Source: Bryobacterales bacterium (lineage in GTDB: Bacteria; Acidobacteriota; Terriglobia; Bryobacterales; Bryobacteraceae). Taken from it: a stretch of 26,808 nucleotides of DNA. Shown here one piece after another: positions 1 to 8,412 of this stretch. The stretch spans positions 21,446 through 48,253 of the forward strand of contig PKZC01000453.1 of assembly GCA_003132905.1 (NCBI GenBank). Reading direction: 5' to 3'. Position numbers and translations under genes: made by a program. Within the stretch, counting starts at the first letter, position 1. Every line of letters starts with the position of its first letter. Below the pieces are notes generated by a model that did no database searches, had not been told where the DNA came from, and saw only the letters and a list, made by a program, of their open reading frames with translations.

Positions 1-1
1 A

Positions 2-1024
2 GAGATGCAAATGTGTTTTCTGTTGATGACGGTATACGGCGTTGTGCGGGGGACATCCAGAGCCATTGTCCTTGCGGGAGTGGGGTTCGCCGCCCTATTT
101 CTAGTCAAACTATTGTACGTGGCATTTTTGCCGCTCTTTCTTTGTTATCTGCTCGCCCGTACTGGCGACTTACGAGGCCGCATCCGCAACGCGGCTCTTT
201 TCGCCTTCCCGTTCGTCTTGGCAGGCGGTGCTGTCGGTTGGCTAAATGCGGTCCGATTTGGGAACCCGCTCGAATCCGGGTATGGAAACGAGGCGCACCG
301 ATTTTTCCCCTCGCAAATATGGCACACTGTTCCGCTACTACTCGGTTCGCTTGACAAAGGGCTGTTCATCTTTTCTCCGATACTGGTTATCGGCTTATTC
401 GGTTGGAGGCAATTCGCTTCCAGATATCGTCGCGAAGCCCTGCTTTGTGGCGGGTTATTACTCTGCAATCTTCTCCTCGCAGGGGCTTGGTACGAGTGGG
501 CCGGGGGCTGGTCATGGGGGCCAAGGTTCCTGGTTCCGCTCGTCCCACTATGGTTGCTACCGGCCGCATTTTGGTTGGAGCGCGAGCCATCCCGGGCGAG
601 GTATTGGATCTTTGTGGCATGGATGCTGGCTTCTATTCTGGTCCAGATACCCGGCGTTGTGGTGAAGGACAATGAGATTCAGATTATTAAGCAAAAGCAA
701 TTGACGGAGCAAGAGCGGGCTTCCGCACCCTCAGATTACGTCACCGCCTGCCTGCTTCTATGGCACAAGTTAGGGGGGCGGAATGAAATTTACCGGGCCG
801 CCGACTTTCACGCCCCCTCGGACCGCGAATTAGACCTAACGCGGTACAGCACCTTCAACGGATTGAATGTTTGGACCGAGCAGGTCGCCCGGCGAATGAA
901 AATCCCAGATCTCCGCTGGCTTCCCCTGCTGGCGTTAACTATGGTTGGATACCTGGCCATCCAAATCGGCCTGAGATTTAGGGGGGCCATGAAGCCGGCA
1001 ATTTTGGGGGTTGTAGAAACTTGA
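2..1024 (+). CDS. GT-C (GT39-like) integral membrane protein, 5'-truncated
   Basis: The reading frame is open from the window edge, so the gene starts upstream; the first ATG at 5 is probably internal. About 340 residues are visible. There are several hydrophobic helices by eye, then a segment reading YEWAGGWSWGPRFLVPLVP around residue 165. This W-x-GG-x-SWGPR-x-L-x-P signature recurs in bacterial membrane proteins related to dolichyl-phosphate-mannose mannosyltransferases (GT39/ArnT-like), which transfer sugars from polyprenyl-phosphate donors on the outer face of the inner membrane. The catalytic N-terminal loop is outside the window, so activity cannot be judged. The stop codon overlaps the TTG start of the next gene by 4 nt, so it belongs to the same operon. 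Family assignment is by resemblance; the substrate is unknown. Confidence 0.6.
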   Translation, partial: EMQMCFLLMTVYGVVRGTSRAIVLAGVGFAALFLVKLLYVAFLPLFLCYLLARTGDLRGRIRNAALFAFPFVLAGGAVGWLNAVRFGNPLESGYGNEAHRFFPSQIWHTVPLLLGSLDKGLFIFSPILVIGLFGWRQFASRYRREALLCGGLLLCNLLLAGAWYEWAGGWSWGPRFLVPLVPLWLLPAAFWLEREPSRARYWIFVAWMLASILVQIPGVVVKDNEIQIIKQKQLTEQERASAPSDYVTACLLLWHKLGGRNEIYRAADFHAPSDRELDLTRYSTFNGLNVWTEQVARRMKIPDLRWLPLLALTMVGYLAIQIGLRFRGAMKPAILGVVET

Positions 1025-2247
1025 AATCCTCCGATCCACACGCTACCGCTTCGAACCAGCCCTGGGTTATCGTCGCCGCCGGTTTCCATCAGAAGGGTGG
1101 GATGGATAAAGCCAATCTGGCTTTAGCCGATTATCTGTTAGAGCGTGAAATTCCAGTGCATCTTGTCACTCACAGCGTGGACCCGTCGCTAGGGAAACAT
1201 CCGCTGGCAACAGTGCACCTGGCGGCGCGTCCGGCCAACTCGTTCTTCCTGGGCGAATTCGCACTGTCCGCGCGGGGAAAAAAGGTGGCTCGTCGAATTT
1301 TGCGGCAGTATCCGTCAGCGCAGGTAGTGGTCAATGGCGGAAATTGCGTCTGGCCTGGAATCAACTGGGCGCACTACGTCCATCGGGCTTGGGCGGGTCC
1401 CAAGCGCGGACCCTGGGCATACCGGTTGAAAGATGCCCTGGCCGCCAACCGAGCTCGACGCACCGAGAAGGCCGCATTCCAGCGAGCACGGGTAATCATT
1501 TCCAATTCCAAACGCACCACAGGGGAGTTGGTGAACTATTTTGGAGTGGATCCGGACCGCGTCTACACGGTCTACTTGGGCAGCGATCCCGAGTGGGGGC
1601 TGATTTCACCCGAGGAGCGCGCTGCTAGCCGTAAATCGCTGCAGATAGCCGAATCGCGCAGCTTGGCAGTTTTCGTGGGAGCACTTGGATACGACGACCG
1701 TAAGGGTTTCGATGTGCTGTTTCGCGCCTGGCAGAGACTTTGCGCCCAGCCCGGCTGGGATGTGGATTTAATGGTCGCCGGGAGTGGTCCCGCGGCTCCG
1801 GCCTGGGAAGCTCAAATCCAGCAAGCGGGGCTAAAAGATCGCATTCGGCTGCTCGGATTCACCGATCAGGTGAAGAATGTACTGGCCGCCGCCGATGTGC
1901 TGGTTAGTCCCGTGCGCTACGAATCTTACGGCCTGAACGTGCAGGAAGCGATTTGCCGAGGGGTCCCGGCTATGGTCTCGGCTTCAGCAGGCGTAGCGGA
2001 GCAATATGATGCTGGCTTCGCACCGCTGCTGCTTCCGGATCCCGAGAATGTCTCGGACCTGGTGGAGCGGTTGCTCGCGTGGCGCTCGAATCAGGAACAG
2101 TGGCGGTCGCGATTCCAACCGTTCGGCGACCGGCTTCGCAGCCGCAGCTGGCGCGATACGGCCGCCGATTTTGTGTCTATTGTCGAAAAGGAACGCCCTG
2201 CCGCGGCCACCGGTTTGTCGCGCCTGGTGAGTAATCCAAACTCATGA
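1021..2247 (+). CDS. Glycosyltransferase family 4 (GT-B)
   Basis: A 408-residue cytosolic GT-B enzyme, the usual length for GT4. The N-terminal acceptor half begins with a beta strand (WVIVAAG) and a glycine loop (QKGGMDKANLALAD, about residues 25-37). The C-terminal donor half carries FVGALGYDDRKGFDVL near 218-233, AGSGP near 253, and the E-x7-E donor site at E301 and E309 (ESYGLNVQE). Members use nucleotide-sugar donors and retain the anomeric configuration. The start is TTG at 1021, overlapping the preceding stop as TTGA; no better in-frame ATG lies near the conserved N-terminus. Its own stop overlaps the next ATG as ATGA. Donor and acceptor sugars cannot be read from sequence. Confidence 0.85.
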   Translation: MKSSDPHATASNQPWVIVAAGFHQKGGMDKANLALADYLLEREIPVHLVTHSVDPSLGKHPLATVHLAARPANSFFLGEFALSARGKKVARRILRQYPSAQVVVNGGNCVWPGINWAHYVHRAWAGPKRGPWAYRLKDALAANRARRTEKAAFQRARVIISNSKRTTGELVNYFGVDPDRVYTVYLGSDPEWGLISPEERAASRKSLQIAESRSLAVFVGALGYDDRKGFDVLFRAWQRLCAQPGWDVDLMVAGSGPAAPAWEAQIQQAGLKDRIRLLGFTDQVKNVLAAADVLVSPVRYESYGLNVQEAICRGVPAMVSASAGVAEQYDAGFAPLLLPDPENVSDLVERLLAWRSNQEQWRSRFQPFGDRLRSRSWRDTAADFVSIVEKERPAAATGLSRLVSNPNS

Positions 2248-3581
2248 TCGCTCTTCTTCTTTGCGTCGTTGGCGCCTGGGCGGCCTTTTTTGTAGGAAGG
2301 CGGTCACTGGGCGGTGGAATCTTAGTAGTGATCGCGGTCGGCTTCGGTTACGGAATTCTGCGCGCCAATCTGGCCTCAGCTTTCTCCCATTTCATGTTCG
2401 ACGCTGCCCTCGTCGGCCTGTATGCATCCCAATTCATCGGCGGCGGAAAGAAACAGACGGCGCCTAACGCGCGATCGCTGAATGTGTGGATGTACATCCT
2501 CATCGGCTGGCCGCTCTTGATGGTCCTCATGCCATTTCAGCCGCTACTGGTTTCCATCGTTGGGCTGCGCGGCAACATGTTTTTTCTTCCGGCGGTTTTC
2601 CTGGGCGCTCGGTTGCGCGATCAGGATCTGCGCCCCATGGCATTTGGACTGGCGGCCTTGAACCTGCTTGCACTGGCGCTGGGAGTGGCTGAATACTTCA
2701 AGGGAATTGAGCCGTTCTTCCCCTACGGCCCCATGACCGTGACCATGTACAACAGTTTCGATTCCGCCGGAGGGAGCCGCATTCCTTCGCTGTTCCAAAA
2801 CGCGCACACCTACGCGGGCGTCATGGTGTTCACGGTGCCAATTCTATTCGGAGCGTGGGCGATCAGCACCGGCGCACGATGGCGAAAACCGTTCCTCCTG
2901 ATGGGGCTGGCGGCCGCGTTCATCGGCGTCCTGATGTCGGCTACCCGCCAGGGCATGGCGATGGCTGGTATCTTGATCGTGATTGCCAGCGTGAGCGGAA
3001 AACTTGGCGCGCTCAAGCGCGTGGTCTGGGTGCTCGCGATTGTCGCTGTGGTCTATGCCGCAATGCACAATGACCGCTGGCAGAGATACAAGGATTTAGA
3101 TAGCCAGTCCGTCGAAGACCGGATCTCGGGAAGCGTGAATCGCACCTTCTGGGAAGTGCTGGCCGAGTATCCCATGGGTAACGGACTCGGCGGCGGGGGC
3201 ACCAGTATTCCTTACTTTCTGGTTTCACAAGTGAGAAATCCGGTTTGGGTTGAGAACGAATATTGCCGAATATTACTCGAAGAGGGCCTGGTTGGCTTGT
3301 TGCTGTGGATCGGTTTCATTGTCTGGTTTGCCACGAACCGAGCGACTTTCGTGAAAGACGACTGGCTGATCGGGCGGCGCATGGCGTGGTATCTATGCGG
3401 TCTAAATTTCCTGGTGGGCCTCATCGGAGTGGGAATGCTGTCTTCCATACCGAATACCTTCATGTTCCTGTTATGCGTGGGGTGGACATCGGTGCGTCCC
3501 CAGCGCGACGCCGCAGTCGTGCAAGGCAGGGCGGTCCGGGCGGTCGCAGTGCCCGTCATCACCGGGGCTCGCGCCTACTAA
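2244..3581 (+). CDS. O-antigen ligase/polymerase (Wzy/WaaL-like) membrane protein
   Basis: A 445-residue protein dominated by hydrophobic helices (roughly ten or more by eye). The layout matches the Wzy_C/O-antigen ligase superfamily: helices, a periplasmic region around residues 150-190, a helix ending in MSATRQGM (231-238), a large loop (about 276-340) with the local pattern VENEYCRILLEEGLVG (336-351), then further helices. Family members either join lipid-linked repeats into a polymer (Wzy) or ligate glycan to a lipid acceptor (WaaL) on the periplasmic side; sequence alone does not separate these. The ATG overlaps the previous stop (ATGA). Only one such protein is seen, so it is the best candidate polymerase to pair with the flippase at 16137. 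Confidence 0.75.
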   Translation: MIALLLCVVGAWAAFFVGRRSLGGGILVVIAVGFGYGILRANLASAFSHFMFDAALVGLYASQFIGGGKKQTAPNARSLNVWMYILIGWPLLMVLMPFQPLLVSIVGLRGNMFFLPAVFLGARLRDQDLRPMAFGLAALNLLALALGVAEYFKGIEPFFPYGPMTVTMYNSFDSAGGSRIPSLFQNAHTYAGVMVFTVPILFGAWAISTGARWRKPFLLMGLAAAFIGVLMSATRQGMAMAGILIVIASVSGKLGALKRVVWVLAIVAVVYAAMHNDRWQRYKDLDSQSVEDRISGSVNRTFWEVLAEYPMGNGLGGGGTSIPYFLVSQVRNPVWVENEYCRILLEEGLVGLLLWIGFIVWFATNRATFVKDDWLIGRRMAWYLCGLNFLVGLIGVGMLSSIPNTFMFLLCVGWTSVRPQRDAAVVQGRAVRAVAVPVITGARAY

Positions 3582-3612
3582 GCCCCAGCATGACGCAACC
3601 GATTCACTGCTT

Positions 3613-4311
3613 ATGACCCAAACTTCTACTGCTATTCATGAACACCGCGCTAAAGCCGCTGAGCTCAGCGGAGGAACCAGCAGTAATGCAGTTTACGCCT
3701 TGATTGAGCGAGTACTCGCGGAGAGAGAACTGGTTGGAAAAATCCTGGACTATGGTGCCGGCGTGGGGCAGTTGACCCGCAGGCTGGTGGACTTGCAGCG
3801 CTTCGATTCCGTGAGTGCCACTGACATCATGCGCGTTCCCAGCGATCTCAGTGGGAAGGTGGAGTGGATCGAGCAGGACTTAAACGCACCGTTGGCCGAC
3901 CACGCCGATGCATTCGATGTCGTAGTGGCTGCCGAAGTGATCGAACATCTCGAGAATCCCCGGTTCATGATCCGCGAGATTTTTCGCATCCTACGTCCCG
4001 GCGGAACGGCGATTGTCACCACCCCGAATAATGAAACCTGGCGATCCCTGATCGCACTCCTGGTCCGCGGACACTTTGTGTATTTTGGTGATTCAGACTA
4101 CCCGGCCCACATCACCGCGCTTTTGCGAAAAGATTTTATCCGGATTTTTCAGGAGGCTTCGTTTGTCGCCCCTGAGTTTTACTTCTCCAATTCCGGCGGC
4201 ATTCCCGGGAAGCCTCTGACGAGCTGGCAGCAGGTCAGCTTCGGCGCGCTTCAGGGCCTTCGATATAGCGACAACATTCTGGCCCTCGCCAGAAAGCCGC
4301 TAGAAACATAA
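3613..4311 (+). CDS. Class I SAM-dependent methyltransferase
   Basis: A 232-residue Rossmann-fold methyltransferase. SAM-binding motif I is ILDYGAGVGQLT (44-55). The acidic end of strand 2 is ATDIM (69-73), the post-motif segment is AAEVIEHLENP (106-116), and LRPGGTAIVTTPNN (127-140) is the usual strand 5 loop. This matches the UbiE/type-11 or type-12 group often found in glycan operons, where members methylate sugar hydroxyls or precursors; the actual acceptor is unknown. It starts 31 nt after the previous gene with no strong Shine-Dalgarno motif. An ATG at 3591 is in another frame and stops after eight codons. The intact protein gives a reference for motif spacing when judging the damaged methyltransferase at 7906. 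Confidence 0.8.
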   Translation: MTQTSTAIHEHRAKAAELSGGTSSNAVYALIERVLAERELVGKILDYGAGVGQLTRRLVDLQRFDSVSATDIMRVPSDLSGKVEWIEQDLNAPLADHADAFDVVVAAEVIEHLENPRFMIREIFRILRPGGTAIVTTPNNETWRSLIALLVRGHFVYFGDSDYPAHITALLRKDFIRIFQEASFVAPEFYFSNSGGIPGKPLTSWQQVSFGALQGLRYSDNILALARKPLET

Positions 4312-4313
4312 CG

Positions 4314-4328
4314 CGGCCTGATAGGCCG
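4314..4328 (+). repeat. Intergenic hairpin after methyltransferase
   Basis: CGGCCT and AGGCCG form a perfect 6-bp stem around a GAT loop, beginning 3 nt after the stop codon at 4311 and ending 23 nt before the next ATG. No U-run follows, so it is not a standard intrinsic terminator. It may stabilise mRNA ends or cause partial attenuation. It sits in one of the few gaps in an otherwise overlapping gene train. Confidence 0.4.
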
Positions 4329-4351
4329 AGCCGATCTGCACGTAATTACTC

Positions 4352-5428
4352 ATGCAAGTGCTCCATATAGCGCCCGCCATTTTTGGCGAGGACGGCGTGG
4401 TGGGCGGCGCGGAACGCTACGCGCTGGAGTTGGCCAAGCACATGGCGGCCGAAGTTCCCACCCTGTTCGCGGCATTCGGCGAACACGCTCGAACCGAACA
4501 GGTGGGTGATTTATCGGTGCACGTGCTCGGCCCCGCGTCCTACGTGCGCGGGCAGCGCGCTAATCCCATCACCGCCTCTCTGCTTTCTGAAATCCGGCGC
4601 GCCGACATCATCCATTGCCACCAGCAGCACATCCTTGCCAGCAGCGTGGCATCGCTCGCTTGCCGCCTCACGGGACGCAAGGTCTTTGTCAGCGATCTGG
4701 GCGGCGGCGGGTGGGACGTGTCCTCCTATATGTCAACCGATCGCTGGTATCACGGGCATCTCCACATCAGCGAATACAGCCGCAGCGTCTTCGGGCACAC
4801 CGGCAAGCCCTGGGCGCATGTGATCTATGGCGGCGTCGACACGGCCAAATTCTCTCCCAGCGACCAGGTTCAAAAAGATGGCTCCGTGCTTTTCGTTGGC
4901 CGGCTCCTGCCGCATAAAGGCATTGACGACCTGATCAAGGCTGTCCCCCCGGACATGCCGCTCGAAATCATTGGGCGTCCCACCGACGAGCGCTACTTTC
5001 AGGATTTGAAAGCTCTGGCCGAGGGCAAACAAGTGGCGTTTCGAACCGCTTGTTCGGACCAGCAGATTATCGAAGCCTACCGCCGCGCCAGCTGTATCGT
5101 GCTGCCCAGCGTGTATCAAACCATGTATGGCGACAAGACGAATGTGCCGGAGCTGCTGGGGCAAACTTTGCTCGAAGGGATGGCGTGTGAAACGCCAGCG
5201 ATCTGCACCGACGTCGCCAGCATGCCCGAGGTTGTCCAGGACCAAGTTACCGGCTTCGTCGTTCCCCCCAACCGCCCAGATGCGCTGCGCGAGAAACTTC
5301 TGTGGATGCGTGCTCACCCCGCCGAGACGAAGGCCATGGGCGTGGCTGCCCGGCGGCACGTTTTAGAGAAATTCACCTGGCCTGCAGTGGTGCGGCGTTG
5401 CCTGGACATTTATAACGCGCGGTCGTAA
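4352..5428 (+). CDS. Glycosyltransferase family 4 (GT-B)
   Basis: A 358-residue GT4 enzyme. The N-terminal motif VVGGAERYALELA (16-28) is the conserved GG-x-E loop of GT4 acceptor domains. HCHQQH at 88-93 closes the N-terminal half. The C-terminal half shows VLFVGRLLPHKGIDDLI (179-195) and the donor E-x7-E at E267/E275 (ELLGQTLLE). It acts in the cytosol, adding a sugar from a nucleotide-sugar donor to a growing lipid-linked oligosaccharide. The ATG at 4352 lies 40 nt after the previous stop, with a hairpin between. Its TAA shares its last base with the ATG of the next gene (TAATG). Specific sugar unknown. Confidence 0.85.
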   Translation: MQVLHIAPAIFGEDGVVGGAERYALELAKHMAAEVPTLFAAFGEHARTEQVGDLSVHVLGPASYVRGQRANPITASLLSEIRRADIIHCHQQHILASSVASLACRLTGRKVFVSDLGGGGWDVSSYMSTDRWYHGHLHISEYSRSVFGHTGKPWAHVIYGGVDTAKFSPSDQVQKDGSVLFVGRLLPHKGIDDLIKAVPPDMPLEIIGRPTDERYFQDLKALAEGKQVAFRTACSDQQIIEAYRRASCIVLPSVYQTMYGDKTNVPELLGQTLLEGMACETPAICTDVASMPEVVQDQVTGFVVPPNRPDALREKLLWMRAHPAETKAMGVAARRHVLEKFTWPAVVRRCLDIYNARS

Positions 5429-6681
5429 TGATTTCCGAAATAATCGCCTCCCCCGGGCCAACGCGCGAACGGCTTCACGTGCCGCGGCATATCATCACGT
5501 CCGAGTATCCGCCGCAACCCGGTGGTGTCAGTGATTACACCCAACTCGTGGCCGAAGGCCTGGCTCAGGAAGGGGAAGAGGTGCATGTGTGGTGTCCGGG
5601 AGCCGCGGGAGAATCCATCTCAGCGGGGGGCGTGCACGTGCATTCCGGCCTCGGGCGAGTAACGCCGGAGGATCTTGCAAGGGTCGGCGAACAGCTGGAT
5701 CGATTTCCTTGGCCGCGCCACATCCTGGTCCAGTATGTACCGCACGGCTACGGCTACAGGTCCATGAATGTGCCGTTCTGTTTCTGGCTCTGGCGGCGCG
5801 CGAGAAAGCGTGGCGACCGTGTTGAGGTCATGGTGCATGAGCCTTTCCACCGGTTCGCAGGTTCCTGGCGGCAATACGGGGCTGCGCTGATTCATCGCCT
5901 GATGACTGTCATTTTGCTGCGAGCGGCCACCCGAGTTTGGTTCTCGGATCCCCAATGGGAGCGGCGCTGGAAGCCGTATGCCCTGGGGCGGAGCATTCCA
6001 TTTCAATGGCTGCCGGTTCCAAGCAATATTCGCGTGGTCGGCAACGAAGCTGAAACCCAGACAGTTCGACGCCGTTATCTTTTAGATAGCGGACTCCCGA
6101 CCGAGGGTGGCGGACTCCTGGTTGGACACTTCGGAACCTACGGAGCGCCAGTGCTCTCGGTTCTCGAGCCGATCGTTCTGACGATCGCGCGGGAGATCCC
6201 CGGGCAGCCGCTGCTGCTCATGGGTATAAATAGCCAGGAATTTAGAAAGCATTTGATCGAGCAGCATCCCCCCTTCGAGAAAACTCTGTTCGCCACCGGT
6301 CCCCTGGCTCCCGCTGAATTATCCAGTCACATCGCCGCTTGCGATCTTCTGATTCAGCCTTACCCCGACGGCGCTACCACGCGGCGTACCAGTTTGATGG
6401 TCGGTCTGTCGCATGGCAAAGCCGTTGTTACCACTAGTAACGAAGAGACCGAGCGAGTATGGAAGGATTTTGTTCCGGTGGGTCTCACGCTTTCGGGAGA
6501 CGCAGGCGCGTTCGTCCAGGTACTACGCGAGCTCTTGGACCATCCTGAGGAGCGCGCCCGCATGAGTGAGGCCGCCGGAAAGCTCTATCAGGAGCGGTTC
6601 GATATTTCCCATACCGTGGCGGAGCTTCGCGCGCCGGCTTCCGAGCGAGCCGCTTCGGGATCGATTGTATGCGCATCCTGA
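5428..6681 (+). CDS. Divergent GT-B glycosyltransferase (GT4-like)
   Basis: A 417-residue protein with GT-B architecture. The N-terminus has TSEYPPQPGGVSDYTQLVA (24-42), resembling the Y-P-P-x-x-GG loop of GT4 enzymes, with HEPFH at 137-141. The C-terminal half begins at LVGHFGTYG (231-239). At the place where GT4 enzymes have E-x7-E, the sequence is IQPYPDGATTRRTSLMVGLS (309-328) with no glutamate, so donor binding must differ or activity is altered. The ATG overlaps the previous TAA (TAATG), and its end overlaps the next gene by 13 nt. Most likely an active but divergent transferase in the same pathway; a structural homologue without activity is possible. Confidence 0.7.
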   Translation: MISEIIASPGPTRERLHVPRHIITSEYPPQPGGVSDYTQLVAEGLAQEGEEVHVWCPGAAGESISAGGVHVHSGLGRVTPEDLARVGEQLDRFPWPRHILVQYVPHGYGYRSMNVPFCFWLWRRARKRGDRVEVMVHEPFHRFAGSWRQYGAALIHRLMTVILLRAATRVWFSDPQWERRWKPYALGRSIPFQWLPVPSNIRVVGNEAETQTVRRRYLLDSGLPTEGGGLLVGHFGTYGAPVLSVLEPIVLTIAREIPGQPLLLMGINSQEFRKHLIEQHPPFEKTLFATGPLAPAELSSHIAACDLLIQPYPDGATTRRTSLMVGLSHGKAVVTTSNEETERVWKDFVPVGLTLSGDAGAFVQVLRELLDHPEERARMSEAAGKLYQERFDISHTVAELRAPASERAASGSIVCAS

Positions 6682-7919
6682 TCGCCACCTCTCATCGCAA
6701 CCTGGCAGGCGGAGCTGAGAAATACCTGCAGCAGATTCTTCCGTGTCTCGCCGGGCGTGGTCACCAACTTGCCCTGCTGTACGAATACCGTTTTCACCCG
6801 GAAAACGAGCGTATCGACCCGCTCGATCTCGGCATCCCAAGCCTCGGGATCCAAGAAACCGGATTGGACGCGGGGTTGCGATTCGTCCGCGATTGGAGAC
6901 CCGAAGTAGTGTACTCGCAGGGATTGGACGATGCCGGCCTGCAGTCCATTCTGTTGAACGAATATAAGACCGTTTTCTACGCCCACAATTACGTGGGCAC
7001 CTGCGCCAGCGGAGAGAAGTGCCACGCGCTTCCTACCCCCCAGCCCTGCGATCGGAAGTTCGGTGCGATGTGTCTGGCTCTCTATTACCCTCGGCGTTGC
7101 GGCGGCTTAAATCCCGTGACGATGTGGAAAATGTATCAGCGTTCCGCCGAGAGGAACGCGCAGCTTCCACGCTATGCCGCGGTTCTGGTGGCTAGCGACC
7201 ATATGCGCCGGGAGTACGAACGCCACGGCGTGAGCCCCGAGAAGATCCATCTGACGCCGCTCCCCAATCCGCACGAGGGCGCGGAACTCACGTGGTCCGC
7301 TCAGGCGGCATCCCGGAGTCGTCTGCTTTTCCTGGGCCGCCTTACAAAACTGAAAGGCACCGGCCGGTTGCTGGAAGCGATCCCGCTGGCTGAAAAGCAT
7401 CTGGAAAGGCCGCTCCAGCTCACTATCGCCGGGGATGGCCCGGAACGCCAGGGTCTTGAGGAGTTGGCTCGCCGGCACGAGGTCCAGGCACAGTTTGCCG
7501 GCTGGGTGGGAAGCAGCCAAAAGCTGGAGCTCATAAAGCAGGCTGATCTGTTGGCGGTTCCGAGTTTGTGGCCCGAGCCGTTTGGCTTGGTTGGAATCGA
7601 GGCCGGCGCCTACGGAATTCCGGCTGTCGCCTTCGACGTGGGCGGAATTTCCGACTGGCTCATCCCGGGACTCTCCGGCGAACTCGCGCCCGGGAATCCA
7701 CCCACCGCCGAGGGTTTAGCGGACGCGATTACGCTGGCTTTGTCCGAGCCATCCCATTACGCCGACTTGTGCCGCGGCGCACGCGAAATTGCCGCCCGGT
7801 TTACGCTTGCGGCGCATATTTCCAAGTTGGAAAACACGCTCAAGAGCGTCTTAGGGACGACGGACCAAATGCCTGCCCCTGTCGGACGCCGAGAACAAGG
7901 TAGTCGTGCCGAAGCTTAG
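6669..7919 (+). CDS. Glycosyltransferase family 4 with Cys-rich insert
   Basis: A 416-residue GT4 protein. It starts with a canonical MRILIAT strand and a GGAEKYLQQI loop (14-23). The donor half contains LLFLGRLTKLKGTGRLLEA (219-237), IAGDGPE (253-259) and E-x7-E at E303/E311 (EPFGLVGIE). Between the two halves of the acceptor domain is a cysteine-rich stretch with C112, C118, C127, C135 and C144, following HNYVG. A subset of GT4 enzymes carries a similar Cys-spaced block after a conserved His; its role (disulfide or metal) is not established here. The ATG lies 13 nt inside the previous gene. The tail beyond about residue 400 is low-complexity and charged. Acceptor and donor unknown. Confidence 0.83.
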   Translation: MRILIATSHRNLAGGAEKYLQQILPCLAGRGHQLALLYEYRFHPENERIDPLDLGIPSLGIQETGLDAGLRFVRDWRPEVVYSQGLDDAGLQSILLNEYKTVFYAHNYVGTCASGEKCHALPTPQPCDRKFGAMCLALYYPRRCGGLNPVTMWKMYQRSAERNAQLPRYAAVLVASDHMRREYERHGVSPEKIHLTPLPNPHEGAELTWSAQAASRSRLLFLGRLTKLKGTGRLLEAIPLAEKHLERPLQLTIAGDGPERQGLEELARRHEVQAQFAGWVGSSQKLELIKQADLLAVPSLWPEPFGLVGIEAGAYGIPAVAFDVGGISDWLIPGLSGELAPGNPPTAEGLADAITLALSEPSHYADLCRGAREIAARFTLAAHISKLENTLKSVLGTTDQMPAPVGRREQGSRAEA

Positions 7920-8412
7920 CGCCCAGAAAGCGGCGCTTCCCGACTATGCGCTCTTCCGATCGGTCTGCAGCAATGGGCTCTCTAAGATCCGCCCACTCCG
8001 CAACGGAGCCTCCAGGAAGGATGATGCCTGGGGCTGGAATTATGGAAGTGGATGGCCGCCTTCTTATTGGGCCTATGGCCGCATGCGCGCCATGCTGACA
8101 CTGCTGGAGGCGTCCGCGCTTAAGCCGAAGACCGTCCTCGAAGTGGCTGCCGGAGATGCCGCTCTCTCGGCCTGCCTGGCAACCATGGGTTGTTCCGCGG
8201 CTGCCAATGACCTGCGGGCAGAAAACCTGGCCAACGCCGTGACCAACTTTACGAATGCCGAAAGCATTCGCTGCCTGCCCGGGAATCTGTTCGATCTGGA
8301 TCCCCGGGAAATCGGACAGTTCGACCTGGTGATTGCCTGTGAAATTGTGGAGCATGTGGCCCATACGGTCGACTTTCTCCAGCAACTAAAGAGGTTTGTC
8401 GCTCCCTGCTGA
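7906..8412 (+). CDS. N-terminal part of frameshifted SAM methyltransferase
   Basis: GTG start at 7906 overlaps the preceding gene by 14 nt. The 168 residues contain motif I as VLEVAAGDAALS (77-88), an acidic NDLRAEN region (101-107) and IACEIVEHVAH (143-153), all standard for class I methyltransferases. The frame then ends abruptly at TGA (8410-8412) just after LKRFVAP, exactly where the family continues with a GG loop and a TTPN strand. The missing continuation is found in another frame directly downstream (to 8771). Compared with the intact methyltransferase at 3613, the distance from the EH pair to TTP is four residues short, so the damage is best explained by a 13-nt deletion rather than one lost base. 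The product is probably non-functional as it stands. Confidence 0.7.
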   Translation: MPKLSAQKAALPDYALFRSVCSNGLSKIRPLRNGASRKDDAWGWNYGSGWPPSYWAYGRMRAMLTLLEASALKPKTVLEVAAGDAALSACLATMGCSAAANDLRAENLANAVTNFTNAESIRCLPGNLFDLDPREIGQFDLVIACEIVEHVAHTVDFLQQLKRFVAPC

